A DNA stretch of 64,000 nt from Aporhodopirellula rubra (GTDB taxonomy: Bacteria > Planctomycetota > Planctomycetia > Pirellulales > Pirellulaceae), in the NCBI RefSeq assembly GCF_014192335.1, contig NZ_JACHXU010000012.1, forward strand, positions 78,656 through 142,655, written 5' to 3'. Both the position numbers and the translations under genes were made by a program. The notes under the pieces are model-generated. The model saw nothing but the letters and a program-made list of their open reading frames with translations. It searched no databases and was not told the DNA's origin. Of this stretch, positions 20,646 to 29,387 are shown one piece after another; position 1 is the stretch's first letter; each line of letters opens with the position of its first letter.

Positions 20646-21794
20646 ATGCAATCACGCTCTACTCAAATCATTTTGTTTTCCATGTTCATTCGGTTCATTC
20701 TTTTCACCACGGTCTTGCTCACCGCCGCATCGTCTGCGATGGCAGGTGGCATGAAATTGGGTGATCTGTGCCGTCTCAAAGGACAGGAAACCAACACGCT
20801 GCAGGGCCTCGGTCTCGTCGTGGGATTGCGTGGGACCGGTGACGGGGATTCCGCGCCGACATCACGCGCACTTGCACGAATGATGCAATTGATGGGTGGC
20901 CCCATGTCGGTCGATTCAGTGGGCAACCTCAACCTCACCGATGTCGAAGACGCCAAAAACGTCGCGATGGTTTTTGTCACTGCTAAATTGCCACCCGTCG
21001 GCGCACAACAAGGTGACGTGCTCGATGTGAGTGTCAACGCAATCAGTGCCAAGAGTCTCGACGGAGGCTATTTGATGCTGACACCGATGCTCGGTCCACG
21101 TGCCGACAACCCGACCGTGTATGCCATGGCGCAAGGTCGATTGTCACTGTCACCCGATGCTCCCGCGACGACGGCCACGATCCAAGGCGGCATGAAGATG
21201 GAAGCGAACGTACGGGCGTCGTACGTCAAAGACAGCAAGATCACACTCGTCATCGACCGAGACTTTGCCGATTTCAACACCGCCCAACGGATCGAGGACG
21301 AAATCAACTCGTTGACGTCGCTCACCATGGGCAATCCCGAACACTCGCGATTGGCGGGCGCTTCGCGACGCAGCGGATCGTCGACTTACGGCGAAACCCA
21401 TGCTCAGGCAATCGACCAATTGCACGTCGAGGTTCTGATCCCCGCGATCTACAAAGAAAACCCGATCAAATTCATTTCGTTCTTACTCGACATTCCCATC
21501 CAACTCGCCAACCGAGGCAAACGTGTTGTTATCAACGAGGCCGCCGGGGTCGTCGTGATCGGTGATGACGTCGAAATCGCTCCCGTGTTGGTCACCCACC
21601 GAAACCTCCGTATCGAAGCGGGCGGTGGCGGTGGCTTTGTCGAGGTCGGTCCCGACGGGACTCCCGCGGCCGCCAAACTGAAATCGCTCGCCGATGCATT
21701 GGGGGCTCTCGACGTCCCCACCGAAGACCTCATCGCGATCATCAAGACGCTCAAAGCAAAAGGCGACTTGTATGGCGAGGTCATTTTCAGGTAG
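20646..21794 (+). CDS. flgI: Flagellar P-ring protein FlgI
   Basis: A 382-residue periplasmic ring subunit, near the family length of 365-370. A signal peptide (MFIRFILFTTVLLTAASS) ends at AMAGG. The core has KLGDLCRLKGQETNTLQGLG, LVVGLRGTGDGD, a VMVFVTAKLPPVGAQQGD-like segment (here VAMVFVTAKLPP), AAGVVVIGDDVEIAPVLVTH and a C-terminal TEDLIAIIKTLKAKGDLYGE. The start is the ATG at 20646 or the second ATG at 20682, which would give a more normal signal peptide. It lies 30 bp after flgH. Confidence 0.95.
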   Translation: MQSRSTQIILFSMFIRFILFTTVLLTAASSAMAGGMKLGDLCRLKGQETNTLQGLGLVVGLRGTGDGDSAPTSRALARMMQLMGGPMSVDSVGNLNLTDVEDAKNVAMVFVTAKLPPVGAQQGDVLDVSVNAISAKSLDGGYLMLTPMLGPRADNPTVYAMAQGRLSLSPDAPATTATIQGGMKMEANVRASYVKDSKITLVIDRDFADFNTAQRIEDEINSLTSLTMGNPEHSRLAGASRRSGSSTYGETHAQAIDQLHVEVLIPAIYKENPIKFISFLLDIPIQLANRGKRVVINEAAGVVVIGDDVEIAPVLVTHRNLRIEAGGGGGFVEVGPDGTPAAAKLKSLADALGALDVPTEDLIAIIKTLKAKGDLYGEVIFR

Positions 21795-21803
21795 GAGAAA
21801 GAC

Positions 21804-22151
21804 ATGATCCCATCCATGACACCGTCACCGTTGCCTTCAGCAACCGGTCCCAAAATGCCGTACGAGTTGCTCGCTGAAAAAAGCAGCACCGCCGGCGCGA
21901 AACAAAACACCACCGAATCCGAACCGATGAAGGAAGCGTTCAGCGACTTCGTCGGACAAACCCTCTTCGGCAGTATGCTCTCGACGATGCGTGAAAGCAC
22001 CGGCAAAGCAGCGTACTTCGATGGCGGTCGGGCAGAAGAGGTATTCCAACAACAGCTCGACCAGAAGTTAGTCGAAGAGATTTCCGATGCATCAGCGGAG
22101 TCATTCGTTGATCCCATGTTTGATCTATTCCAACTCCAACGACGCGGCTAG
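21804..22151 (+). CDS. flgJ: FlgJ N-terminal-type rod-binding protein
   Basis: A 115-residue protein corresponding only to the rod-scaffolding domain of FlgJ: MKEAFSDFVGQTLFGSMLST, then KAAYFDGGRAEEVFQQQLDQ. The muramidase half found in enteric FlgJ is missing, as in many non-enteric phyla, so another peptidoglycan hydrolase must open the wall for the rod. A good Shine-Dalgarno site (AGGAGA) lies 9 bp upstream. It sits 9 bp after flgI in the same operon. Confidence 0.88.
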   Translation: MIPSMTPSPLPSATGPKMPYELLAEKSSTAGAKQNTTESEPMKEAFSDFVGQTLFGSMLSTMRESTGKAAYFDGGRAEEVFQQQLDQKLVEEISDASAESFVDPMFDLFQLQRRG

Positions 22152-22190
22152 TTGATCGCGTCCGAGCCTTCACCACCCAACCTAACGATC

Positions 22191-22703
22191 ATGAACAACG
22201 CCCAACCTGCCGATTCCACGGTGCCACAATCGTGGCGCGAGCGTGTTGCGACCTACGTCGACGAGATCGCTCAAGTCGCCGAAACCATTGATCTGATCCT
22301 GGACGAAACCCGCATCCGCACCGTGGGTCTGCGTCCGAACGAAGTCGACGCATCGACCACACAACTGATCGCCGCAATCAGCGACCTCGAAAAGATGGTC
22401 GAACGGCGTGAAGCATTGCTGCGTGCCGAAGACGCGCCGACGAAAGGCCTGAGCCTTTCCGAGAAACTACTCTCGACTCGCAAAATCGACGACGCTCGAC
22501 TCGCACGTCGTTGCGGCGAAGTCGCCGAGATGATCGCGACGACCCATCAACGGGCCACCGCACTGTTCATCTGCCAATACCATTTGTCCGAGTTCCAACG
22601 CGACGTATTGCAACGCTTGACCGGCGCCACCGCGCCACAAACGTACAACCGATCCGGACAAAAACCCAAACCCAGCAGCGGACTGTTCAACGAGGCTGCG
22701 TAA
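22191..22703 (+). CDS. flgN: FlgN-like flagellar export chaperone
   Basis: A 170-residue, almost entirely helical protein with a long N-terminal coiled region (TYVDEIAQVAETIDLILDET) and a central HQRATALFICQYHLSEFQRD helix. It ends in a flexible NRSGQKPKPSSGLFNEAA tail. Length, all-alpha character and position at the end of a flagellar rod/ring operon point to FlgN, the chaperone for the hook-filament junction proteins FlgK/FlgL. Sequence similarity alone is weak, as usual for FlgN. The ATG at 22191 was taken; a TTG 39 bp upstream is possible. Confidence 0.72.
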   Translation: MNNAQPADSTVPQSWRERVATYVDEIAQVAETIDLILDETRIRTVGLRPNEVDASTTQLIAAISDLEKMVERREALLRAEDAPTKGLSLSEKLLSTRKIDDARLARRCGEVAEMIATTHQRATALFICQYHLSEFQRDVLQRLTGATAPQTYNRSGQKPKPSSGLFNEAA

Positions 22704-22954
22704 GCGGTTGAATTCGACCGGCGTTTCGCATCGCCTATGCATCAACGTAGGCCGAATCAAGGACGCGAGCCGTGCCGGAACAGCGCAAACAATCGCCTCT
22801 CAAACGACGCAGTAAATCGAAACCACGTTCTCGATAACGTCCGCCGCACCGGCAATAAACTCGTTTGCTCGGCCTGGCCTACTGGAAAGAAAACGTTCGC
22901 TACGGCACGCGGTCGATCTTCCTCGGCTACCACGACGTGTGTATCGATTCGGCT

Positions 22955-23482
22955 CTAAACGATTCCACCACGCGGCTTCGTCAGACAATCACAGATGGTC
23001 CCCGACTCAGACTTCTCGATCAGTTGCCGTAGGCTTTCTTGATACTCCCGTGGCAGGCCGTGTTCCACCGCACCATCGAGAACGTGCTCAACGTACCAAC
23101 GTGCGGGACGCAGAGACGCACTGATCATCGACGGCAACGCTTCGTATAAATACACGCGATGTGCATCACCGGTCGACGTATGCACTTCCACCGCGGCGGT
23201 CGTGTAACCGACACCGATGGATTCGCAACGATCCAACATCGCTCGGTCGGATTGGTTGCATCGGTAAATGACGCCGTGCAAGACATCACTCGCGTCCCCT
23301 GTCCAAAACGCATCCGCCTTGGCGGTTCCATCTTTACCGATTTTGTGAAAACACAATTTTCGGCCAACGACGTATCCGGTTGAAACAACGACCGCACTCG
23401 GACATCGCTTCCGCAATCGCCTCGTCGACATATTGGAACCATACGCGAAATGGTCGAACGTTTCTTCCAGGCGTACATTCAC
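22955..23482 (-). CDS. Gamma-glutamylcyclotransferase-like (AIG2/GGCT fold) protein
   Basis: A 175-residue protein with the GGCT signature FAYGSNMSTRRLRKRCPSA near its N-terminus. It also has a LHGVIYRCNQSDRAMLDRCE segment whose Glu is the likely catalytic acid, and a VYLYEALPSM region. GGCT-fold enzymes release 5-oxoproline from gamma-glutamyl compounds. The substrate here is unknown. It begins 10 bp after the stop codon of polA and on the same strand, so it is probably cotranscribed with it. Confidence 0.88.
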   Translation of the reverse strand: MNVRLEETFDHFAYGSNMSTRRLRKRCPSAVVVSTGYVVGRKLCFHKIGKDGTAKADAFWTGDASDVLHGVIYRCNQSDRAMLDRCESIGVGYTTAAVEVHTSTGDAHRVYLYEALPSMISASLRPARWYVEHVLDGAVEHGLPREYQESLRQLIEKSESGTICDCLTKPRGGIV

Positions 23483-23492
23483 GCGATCAATC

Positions 23493-26400
23493 TCAACAGT
23501 CGGCCCACGTCGGACCGAACGCCACGTCGACTTTCAACGGAACGTCCAACTCCATCACCCCGGTCATCGCCTCGACGATCAATTTCGACAACGGCTCGAC
23601 TTCATCCGCGGGAGTTTCCAACAACAATTCGTCGTGGATCTGCAACAACAACCTCGCCCGCAGATCACTCTTCTGCAACTGTTCGTAGACTCGCAGCATC
23701 GCGAGTTTGATCAAGTCGGCAGCGGTCCCTTGAATCGGCATATTGATCGCGATCCGTTCGGCTTCGGTCAAACTGCGACGTTTCGATTCGGGTATTTTGG
23801 CAAGGTCACGAACGCCTTGAATCTCGCGTCGTCGGCCCAGCATCGTGGACACGTAACCTTCCGTGCGACAGCGAGCCAATGTTTCCATCATGAATGTTTC
23901 GACGCCCGCGTAACGTTGAAAGTACTGTTCGATGTAGTCGCGAGCCTGATCTTTGGGAATCGCGAGCGTCTTCGCCAAACCGAACGGGCTCTGGCCGTAC
24001 ACGATTCCGAAGTTGATCGTTTTGGCGATGCGTCGCAGGTCGCTCGTCACGTCGGCTTCATCGATTTCGTTGACCTCCGCCGCGACGCGTGTGTGAATAT
24101 CCGCGTCTTCGCGATACGCCCGCAGCAACGCTTCGTCACCGCTGTAATGTGCGAGCACCCGCAATTCAATTTGCGAATAGTCGGCCCCGAGCAACACCCA
24201 ATCCGGTTCGCTCGCCGTGAAGGCACCACGGATGGCTTTGCCCTGTTCGGTTCGAATCGGAATGTTTTGCAGGTTCGGTTCGCTGCTGCTGAGCCGTCCC
24301 GTCGCGGCGACATCTTGCCGGAACGAAGTGTGAACACGACCGGTTTTCTCGCATATCAATTGCGGCAACGCGTCAATGTACGTGTTCTTCAATTTCGTCG
24401 CTTGACGATACTGCAACAAATGCCGAGCGATGTCATAGTTCACGGCGAGTTGTGAAAGCACGTCCGCGTCGGTGCTGATTCCGGTCTTCGTCTTCTTGAT
24501 GATCGGCAACTCGAGTTCTTCGAACAAAACAACCGAGAGCTGTTTGGGACTGTCGAGATTGAACTCGTGTCCGGCTGCGGCGAAGACGATCGTCTTCAGA
24601 TCAGCGATCTCTTTTTCGAAACGCTCGCTCATGTCCGCGAGGGTCTTCGCGTCGACTCGGATGCCGTTGGTTTCCATCTCGATCAAGACTTCGATCAGCG
24701 GCATCTCCAACGTGCGATAAAGCTCCGCGAGATTCTCGTCATCGAGTTCTTGCCGCAACGTTTCGGCGATCCGGAGCGGAACGTCGACGTCCTCGCACGC
24801 GTACGGCGAAACTTCATCGACCGGCACTTCGTCCATGCGAATTTGTTTCTTTCCGGTGCCGATGAGTTCCTTGATCGACGTCGTCGTGTGTCCGAGTCGC
24901 CGCTTGGACAGATCATCGAGTGTGTGATTTCGACCACCCGGATTGAGCAGGTAGTCTGCCACCATCGTATCGGTCTCGATCCCGCCAAGAATCACACCAA
25001 AAATCCGTGAGTCTTGGTTGGCCTCGGCCGGCGGTTTGCCCGCAGCAGACCGAAGCACGATCGCATCGAATTTAATATTGTGACCGACCTTCTTGATTTC
25101 CGTTGACTCAAACACTTCTCGCAGCGTTTCAATCACCTCGGTCTCATCAAGCGTCGGCTCCCCCATCGGTGCGCGAATCGGCAAGTAGGCGGCTTGGCCC
25201 TTATCCCACGCGATCGAGATACCGACCAAATCGCATCCGCGTGCATGCGTGCTCGTCGTTTCGGTATCAACGGCAATGCAGGTCTGCTGGGCGAGCAAAT
25301 CGGCGAGTTCGGAGAGCTGCTGCGAGGTGGTGATGGTTTGATAGTCTGTAACCCACTCACTCTCGACCGGCTCGCTTTCGCCGTCGCCCAACAACTCCGC
25401 CGCACGACTCCGCAGTCGACGAAAGCCGAACTCCTGCAACAACGCATCGATCCGCGAGAGGTCCGCCGAGCTGCGTTGACATCGACTCCACGGGATCGGA
25501 GAGTCGACGTCTTTGCGAAGCGCGACCAATTCGCGGCTGAGCATCGCTTTCTCGCGACCTTCCATCAAATTCTGTTTGCGTTTCTTTCCCGTCAGTTTCT
25601 CCGCGTTGTCGAGCACGTTTTCTAACGTGTCGTACTCCTCGAGCAAACTCTGCGCGAGCTTGGGACCGATCAACGAGATGCCGGGAACGTTGTCGACCGG
25701 ATCGCCGACCAGCGATTGATAGTCGACGACTTGATCAGGCCGCACGCCCCACAGTTCCCACAACTTAACCGAATCGATGATCTCATCTTTTCGCAGGTTG
25801 TAGATTTGTGTTTTGTCAGTGATCAGTTGCCGGCAATCCTTATCGCTGGTCACGACGAGACATCGACCACCGCCGGCTTCGACTCTGGCCGCAACTGTGG
25901 CGAGCAAATCGTCCGCCTCGAATCCAGATTGTTCCATGATACCGATCCCCATCGCATCGACGGCTTGTCGGATCAGCGGGATCTGTTGCCGCAATTCATC
26001 CGGCATCGAGTCGCGGTTCGCCTTGTACTGCGGAAACAGCTCATTGCGAAACGTGATCTCGCTTTTGTCAAACGTCGCGATTAAGTAGTCCGGGTTCTTC
26101 CGCGCGATTAACTCCAACATGTCACCGACGAACCCGTACACCGCCGCGACGGGCAACCCGCCGGTACTGGTCATTGGTGGCAACGCGTGGAACACCTGGT
26201 AGATCAACGAGTGTGAATCGATCACGACGACGAGCTTTCCGTCGAGATCGGGAGTAGGCTCGTCTTCGGTCGGCGCGATCGGGCGACGAAGGATTTCAGG
26301 CAACGAGTCGTCCGCGATACCAACAGCACTGTGCCGCTCGCGTCGTTGTTCCGCGTTTTCCTTTCCGCGATTCTCACGCCCCTGCGTCGGCTTGGTTTCG

Positions 26401-26819
26401 CTGGCATCGCTTGCCGGTGGCGTTTCGACTTGGTCAGCAACCGGCTCGGACGTTTCCGCAGCGGGTGTTTTCGTTTCTGGCGGTTCTGATTCCGGAGATT
26501 TTGATTCTGGAGATTCCGGCTCGCTCGCGTTGTCGGATTCGATGGCGAGTTCCGGGGTGACCTCGTCCGCGGGTTCGGGCTTCGATGCCTCTGGTGGCTT
26601 CACATCGTCCACTCCAACGGCTTCGGCTTGAACCTCATCCGCTACATCGCCGACCGACGAATTGGGCTCGGAGATCGGCTCTGGTGTCCCGGCAGAATCA
26701 GGCGACGTTGCGGGTTCGATGTTCGAATCTGCTGGTGACGCAGCGGGTTCAGCGTCTTCCTCAAACCCGCTCAGCAACATTTGATCGTTTGTCTTATTCG
26801 CGGGGCAAGATTTGGCCAT
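23493..26819 (-). CDS. polA: DNA polymerase I
   Basis: An 1108-residue Pol I, about 180 longer than the E. coli enzyme. An acidic Pro/Glu/Ser-rich extension fills residues 1 to about 193. Then come the 5'-3' exonuclease (VVVIDSHSLIYQVFHALPP, EADDLLATVA, VTSDKDCRQL), the 3'-5' proofreading domain (AVDTETTSTHA with the Asp and Glu ligands, VGHNIKFD) and the polymerase (ADYSQIELRVLAHYSG, RRIAKTINFGIVYG, LLLQIHDELLLETP). All exonuclease and polymerase catalytic motifs are present. The role is Okazaki-fragment processing and repair. The start is supported by the conserved-looking MAKSCPANKTND and the lack of room upstream. Confidence 0.96.
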   Translation of the reverse strand: MAKSCPANKTNDQMLLSGFEEDAEPAASPADSNIEPATSPDSAGTPEPISEPNSSVGDVADEVQAEAVGVDDVKPPEASKPEPADEVTPELAIESDNASEPESPESKSPESEPPETKTPAAETSEPVADQVETPPASDASETKPTQGRENRGKENAEQRRERHSAVGIADDSLPEILRRPIAPTEDEPTPDLDGKLVVVIDSHSLIYQVFHALPPMTSTGGLPVAAVYGFVGDMLELIARKNPDYLIATFDKSEITFRNELFPQYKANRDSMPDELRQQIPLIRQAVDAMGIGIMEQSGFEADDLLATVAARVEAGGGRCLVVTSDKDCRQLITDKTQIYNLRKDEIIDSVKLWELWGVRPDQVVDYQSLVGDPVDNVPGISLIGPKLAQSLLEEYDTLENVLDNAEKLTGKKRKQNLMEGREKAMLSRELVALRKDVDSPIPWSRCQRSSADLSRIDALLQEFGFRRLRSRAAELLGDGESEPVESEWVTDYQTITTSQQLSELADLLAQQTCIAVDTETTSTHARGCDLVGISIAWDKGQAAYLPIRAPMGEPTLDETEVIETLREVFESTEIKKVGHNIKFDAIVLRSAAGKPPAEANQDSRIFGVILGGIETDTMVADYLLNPGGRNHTLDDLSKRRLGHTTTSIKELIGTGKKQIRMDEVPVDEVSPYACEDVDVPLRIAETLRQELDDENLAELYRTLEMPLIEVLIEMETNGIRVDAKTLADMSERFEKEIADLKTIVFAAAGHEFNLDSPKQLSVVLFEELELPIIKKTKTGISTDADVLSQLAVNYDIARHLLQYRQATKLKNTYIDALPQLICEKTGRVHTSFRQDVAATGRLSSSEPNLQNIPIRTEQGKAIRGAFTASEPDWVLLGADYSQIELRVLAHYSGDEALLRAYREDADIHTRVAAEVNEIDEADVTSDLRRIAKTINFGIVYGQSPFGLAKTLAIPKDQARDYIEQYFQRYAGVETFMMETLARCRTEGYVSTMLGRRREIQGVRDLAKIPESKRRSLTEAERIAINMPIQGTAADLIKLAMLRVYEQLQKSDLRARLLLQIHDELLLETPADEVEPLSKLIVEAMTGVMELDVPLKVDVAFGPTWADC

Positions 26820-27321
26820 CAGGGCTGAGTATCGGTAGAGGATCGAGGGCAGCGTGCCGGGTGAGGATTCTCCTCATCGAGCGTGGCACGGTTGGGGGGA
26901 TGATTCCCACCGGAGTCGCAAACCGCTGCGGCTGTGAAAAGCCAATTGTTCGCGACACGGGCTAATACGTCGACAAAATCAGCGAGGACTAGGCCGGCGC
27001 AATCGCGTCCGAGGGATCTCACCTAGTCTGCCCGTTATCCCTATCCTAAGCAACGGTGGGCGGTCCGATATTGCCAACCCTTGCCAACGAATTCTCTCTG
27101 GCAACACCTGCGGAAGATCTCGCGGTTATCCGGCGTGGTGCGTTCGCTCGTGCGGACCGTTCATCCCGGACGCACCGGGACTCCAATCGTCGGACGCCAA
27201 TCGTCATTGTCATCCCGCTCACACCATTGCCCGAGGATTCCGTCCGGCAGCAACGCTTTCCGCAGTCAGAGCATGAGCCCTTCGGTTCGTGCTGCGATCA
27301 AACGGAAGCTAATGAGGGCAC
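26820..27321. other. Intergenic region, no gene recognised
   Basis: About 500 bp upstream of polA and downstream of the minus-strand lipoprotein gene. It must hold the polA promoter near its left end. Short open frames exist on both strands but lack a credible start, composition or similarity. No hairpin with a T-run was found. Confidence 0.5.
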
Positions 27322-29139
27322 CTAGCGTTTGATTTGGAAATCGACGATCGACTGGCCGTATTTCTTGCCGTGAACGTCTTCCATCGTCAATCGCAATTGA
27401 TAGTTGCCCGGCTCGATCGAATCAGGCAGATACATTTGATAGGCGATGAAGTAATCACGCAGGTGCTTTTTCGAGATCTGGCGATCTTCGGGCAACGTTT
27501 GGCTCGAGACCCGATGTCCGTTTTGATCGAGCAAATCGTAGCTGCCCTGCAAACGAGTTTCGAAACCGCCGTCGACCGAATTGGCGACAAAGTTTTCGAT
27601 CTCGCAATACAGGATGACTTCTTGGCCTGGCGAAAATCGCCGGCTCGGGAACGGTTTGATTTGTCCGTACGATTCGATCTCGGTGCAGAACTCGAGCGAG
27701 CGAACTTCGAGCGAATCGCTCGCTGCGGCGAGGTAACCGGTCGCCTTTCGGATCTCGGGCAACGCCGAACTGAAACGACGCGACGGAACGGGGTGCCCCT
27801 TCGGATCGATGATCGTCCATAACCCTAGCAGTTGATGCCGCAGGTACTCCTGTTCTTCGTTCGAAAGTCCTTCCAGATTATCGACCGCGCGATCAGGATC
27901 ACCCGACAAAACCATCAAGTGACGAGCGACGACTTGACGACGATGTCGATCCGCGTCACTTTCGCCAGGAACATTCGTCTGCAATCGCTTGACCAATGCG
28001 TCGAACAGTTCCGCATCGGTCATGTCCGCCGATGCAGTCGTTGACTCCGCGACAGGTTGCGCGTTGGCAACGGGCGTTTGCATCACTGCGATCGCCACGC
28101 TTTCTTGGTTCGGCGCGTTCGGGTCCGAACTGTTAGCGGCAACGTCGCCTTTATCAGTGCCGATCGCGGATTGGTCACCGCTGAGGCTGGCGGTTTGCAA
28201 CGGTTCCGCAGGCGTTTGGGTCGATGAGTTTTGTGCCAGTGGGGTTTGAGCGGCGTTCGGGTGAGCCTCTGGCATTTGGTCCGATAACGATTCGTGTGCC
28301 GCGGTGTGAACCGGCGACTGCGAAACGTCTTCGTTTGTCGGCGCAACGGCGGAAACAGTTTTCACCGTCGGGGCAGCATCGGCTGCGGCGCTACCGATCC
28401 GGGTCGGATTCACGCCTCGGTCGATCACTTCATCGGGAAGTTCCGGGAGTGAATCGAAGGAGGCCGCGAGCGCGTCTTCGATCGCACGCGGACGATCCGA
28501 TGGGCGTGCTCGTTTACGGGACATTGCGATCAAGCGAGCGATTGCGGCTTTTTGGATTTCAGGCGGCGCGTCTTGGAGAGCACTCATCAATTCACTCACG
28601 TCAACGCCGTCATAACCTTCGGGAAGATTAAGGGCGGCGTCCGACAGGCTGGCACTGGCGCCTTCCGATGCCGCGGGCGGAGCGGCCGGTGTGTTGGCGA
28701 ATCGGTCAGAATTTGCGTTTTGGAGTGCCTCGGCGACCTGTTCAGGTGGGGCGACGACCGCGGATTTCGCCGATTGATGCGAAACTTGTTTGACCGGAAC
28801 GGCAGCAGACTGTTGGCTGACAGCCAGCCGTTGTTCGACGGGTTCGATGTCGGTTTCCGGGACGGCGTTTTCGCTCGTCACACGGATTTGGCTCGCGTTG
28901 CGAGATGCCGCCGCTCGGGCGTTCGCCTGCATTTGGGCGGGACCGCCGATCGATGGACCGTGCATCGACGGTGCCGAATCATCGATCGCCCGACGGCTCG
29001 CAATCGGCGAGAAAATTCGCCCCTGGCTGCAGCCGCAAATGGCCGAAAACGTCGTAACGCCGAGCGTTGAGACGAGAACAGTGGCCAAGGAACGGCGGAA
29101 AAATCGTCGACTCGGTTGGCGAATATCGATCGCGTGCAT
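27322..29139 (-). CDS. Large predicted lipoprotein of unknown function
   Basis: A 605-residue protein. The N-terminus is a lipoprotein signal: two Arg pairs, a hydrophobic core (LATVLVSTLGVTTFSA), then Cys35 and Cys37 in SAICGCS. A long Ala/Gln/Pro/Ser-rich disordered middle follows (about residues 50-380), with a small helical island at EGYDGVDVSELMSALQDAPP and following. The last 190 residues (LRHQLLGLWTIIDPKGHPVP to the end) look like a folded, beta-rich domain with PSRRFSPGQEVILYCEIENF. I do not recognise a named family. The start was chosen at the ATG that gives a proper signal peptide rather than the 29-residue longer frame. Confidence 0.8.
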   Translation of the reverse strand: MHAIDIRQPSRRFFRRSLATVLVSTLGVTTFSAICGCSQGRIFSPIASRRAIDDSAPSMHGPSIGGPAQMQANARAAASRNASQIRVTSENAVPETDIEPVEQRLAVSQQSAAVPVKQVSHQSAKSAVVAPPEQVAEALQNANSDRFANTPAAPPAASEGASASLSDAALNLPEGYDGVDVSELMSALQDAPPEIQKAAIARLIAMSRKRARPSDRPRAIEDALAASFDSLPELPDEVIDRGVNPTRIGSAAADAAPTVKTVSAVAPTNEDVSQSPVHTAAHESLSDQMPEAHPNAAQTPLAQNSSTQTPAEPLQTASLSGDQSAIGTDKGDVAANSSDPNAPNQESVAIAVMQTPVANAQPVAESTTASADMTDAELFDALVKRLQTNVPGESDADRHRRQVVARHLMVLSGDPDRAVDNLEGLSNEEQEYLRHQLLGLWTIIDPKGHPVPSRRFSSALPEIRKATGYLAAASDSLEVRSLEFCTEIESYGQIKPFPSRRFSPGQEVILYCEIENFVANSVDGGFETRLQGSYDLLDQNGHRVSSQTLPEDRQISKKHLRDYFIAYQMYLPDSIEPGNYQLRLTMEDVHGKKYGQSIVDFQIKR

Positions 29140-29387
29140 GACGAAAACCTTGCGAATAATGTCGCGAGTGGGACGGTGCCGGGGCGTGTGGAACAGCCCG
29201 AGGTACGTCGACGCTACAAAATTCACCTATCCCGCGACAACGTCAATTGATATCCGCCGGGAAAACACGGGTCGAAACCGCGTTTGAGAGCATTTCAGAG
29301 GATGCCGCGTCCGTTCAAAGTCGCTAGATTGACCAGGATTCACTCCCCCCGAATCCTGGCGGCATCGATGCTCTTTCGACAAACGCT

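Noticed and set aside
23433-24455. Long plus-strand open frame of 340 codons opposite polA
   Set aside because: It is antisense to the polymerase domain, whose motifs are unmistakable, and its composition is that of a complementary-strand shadow.
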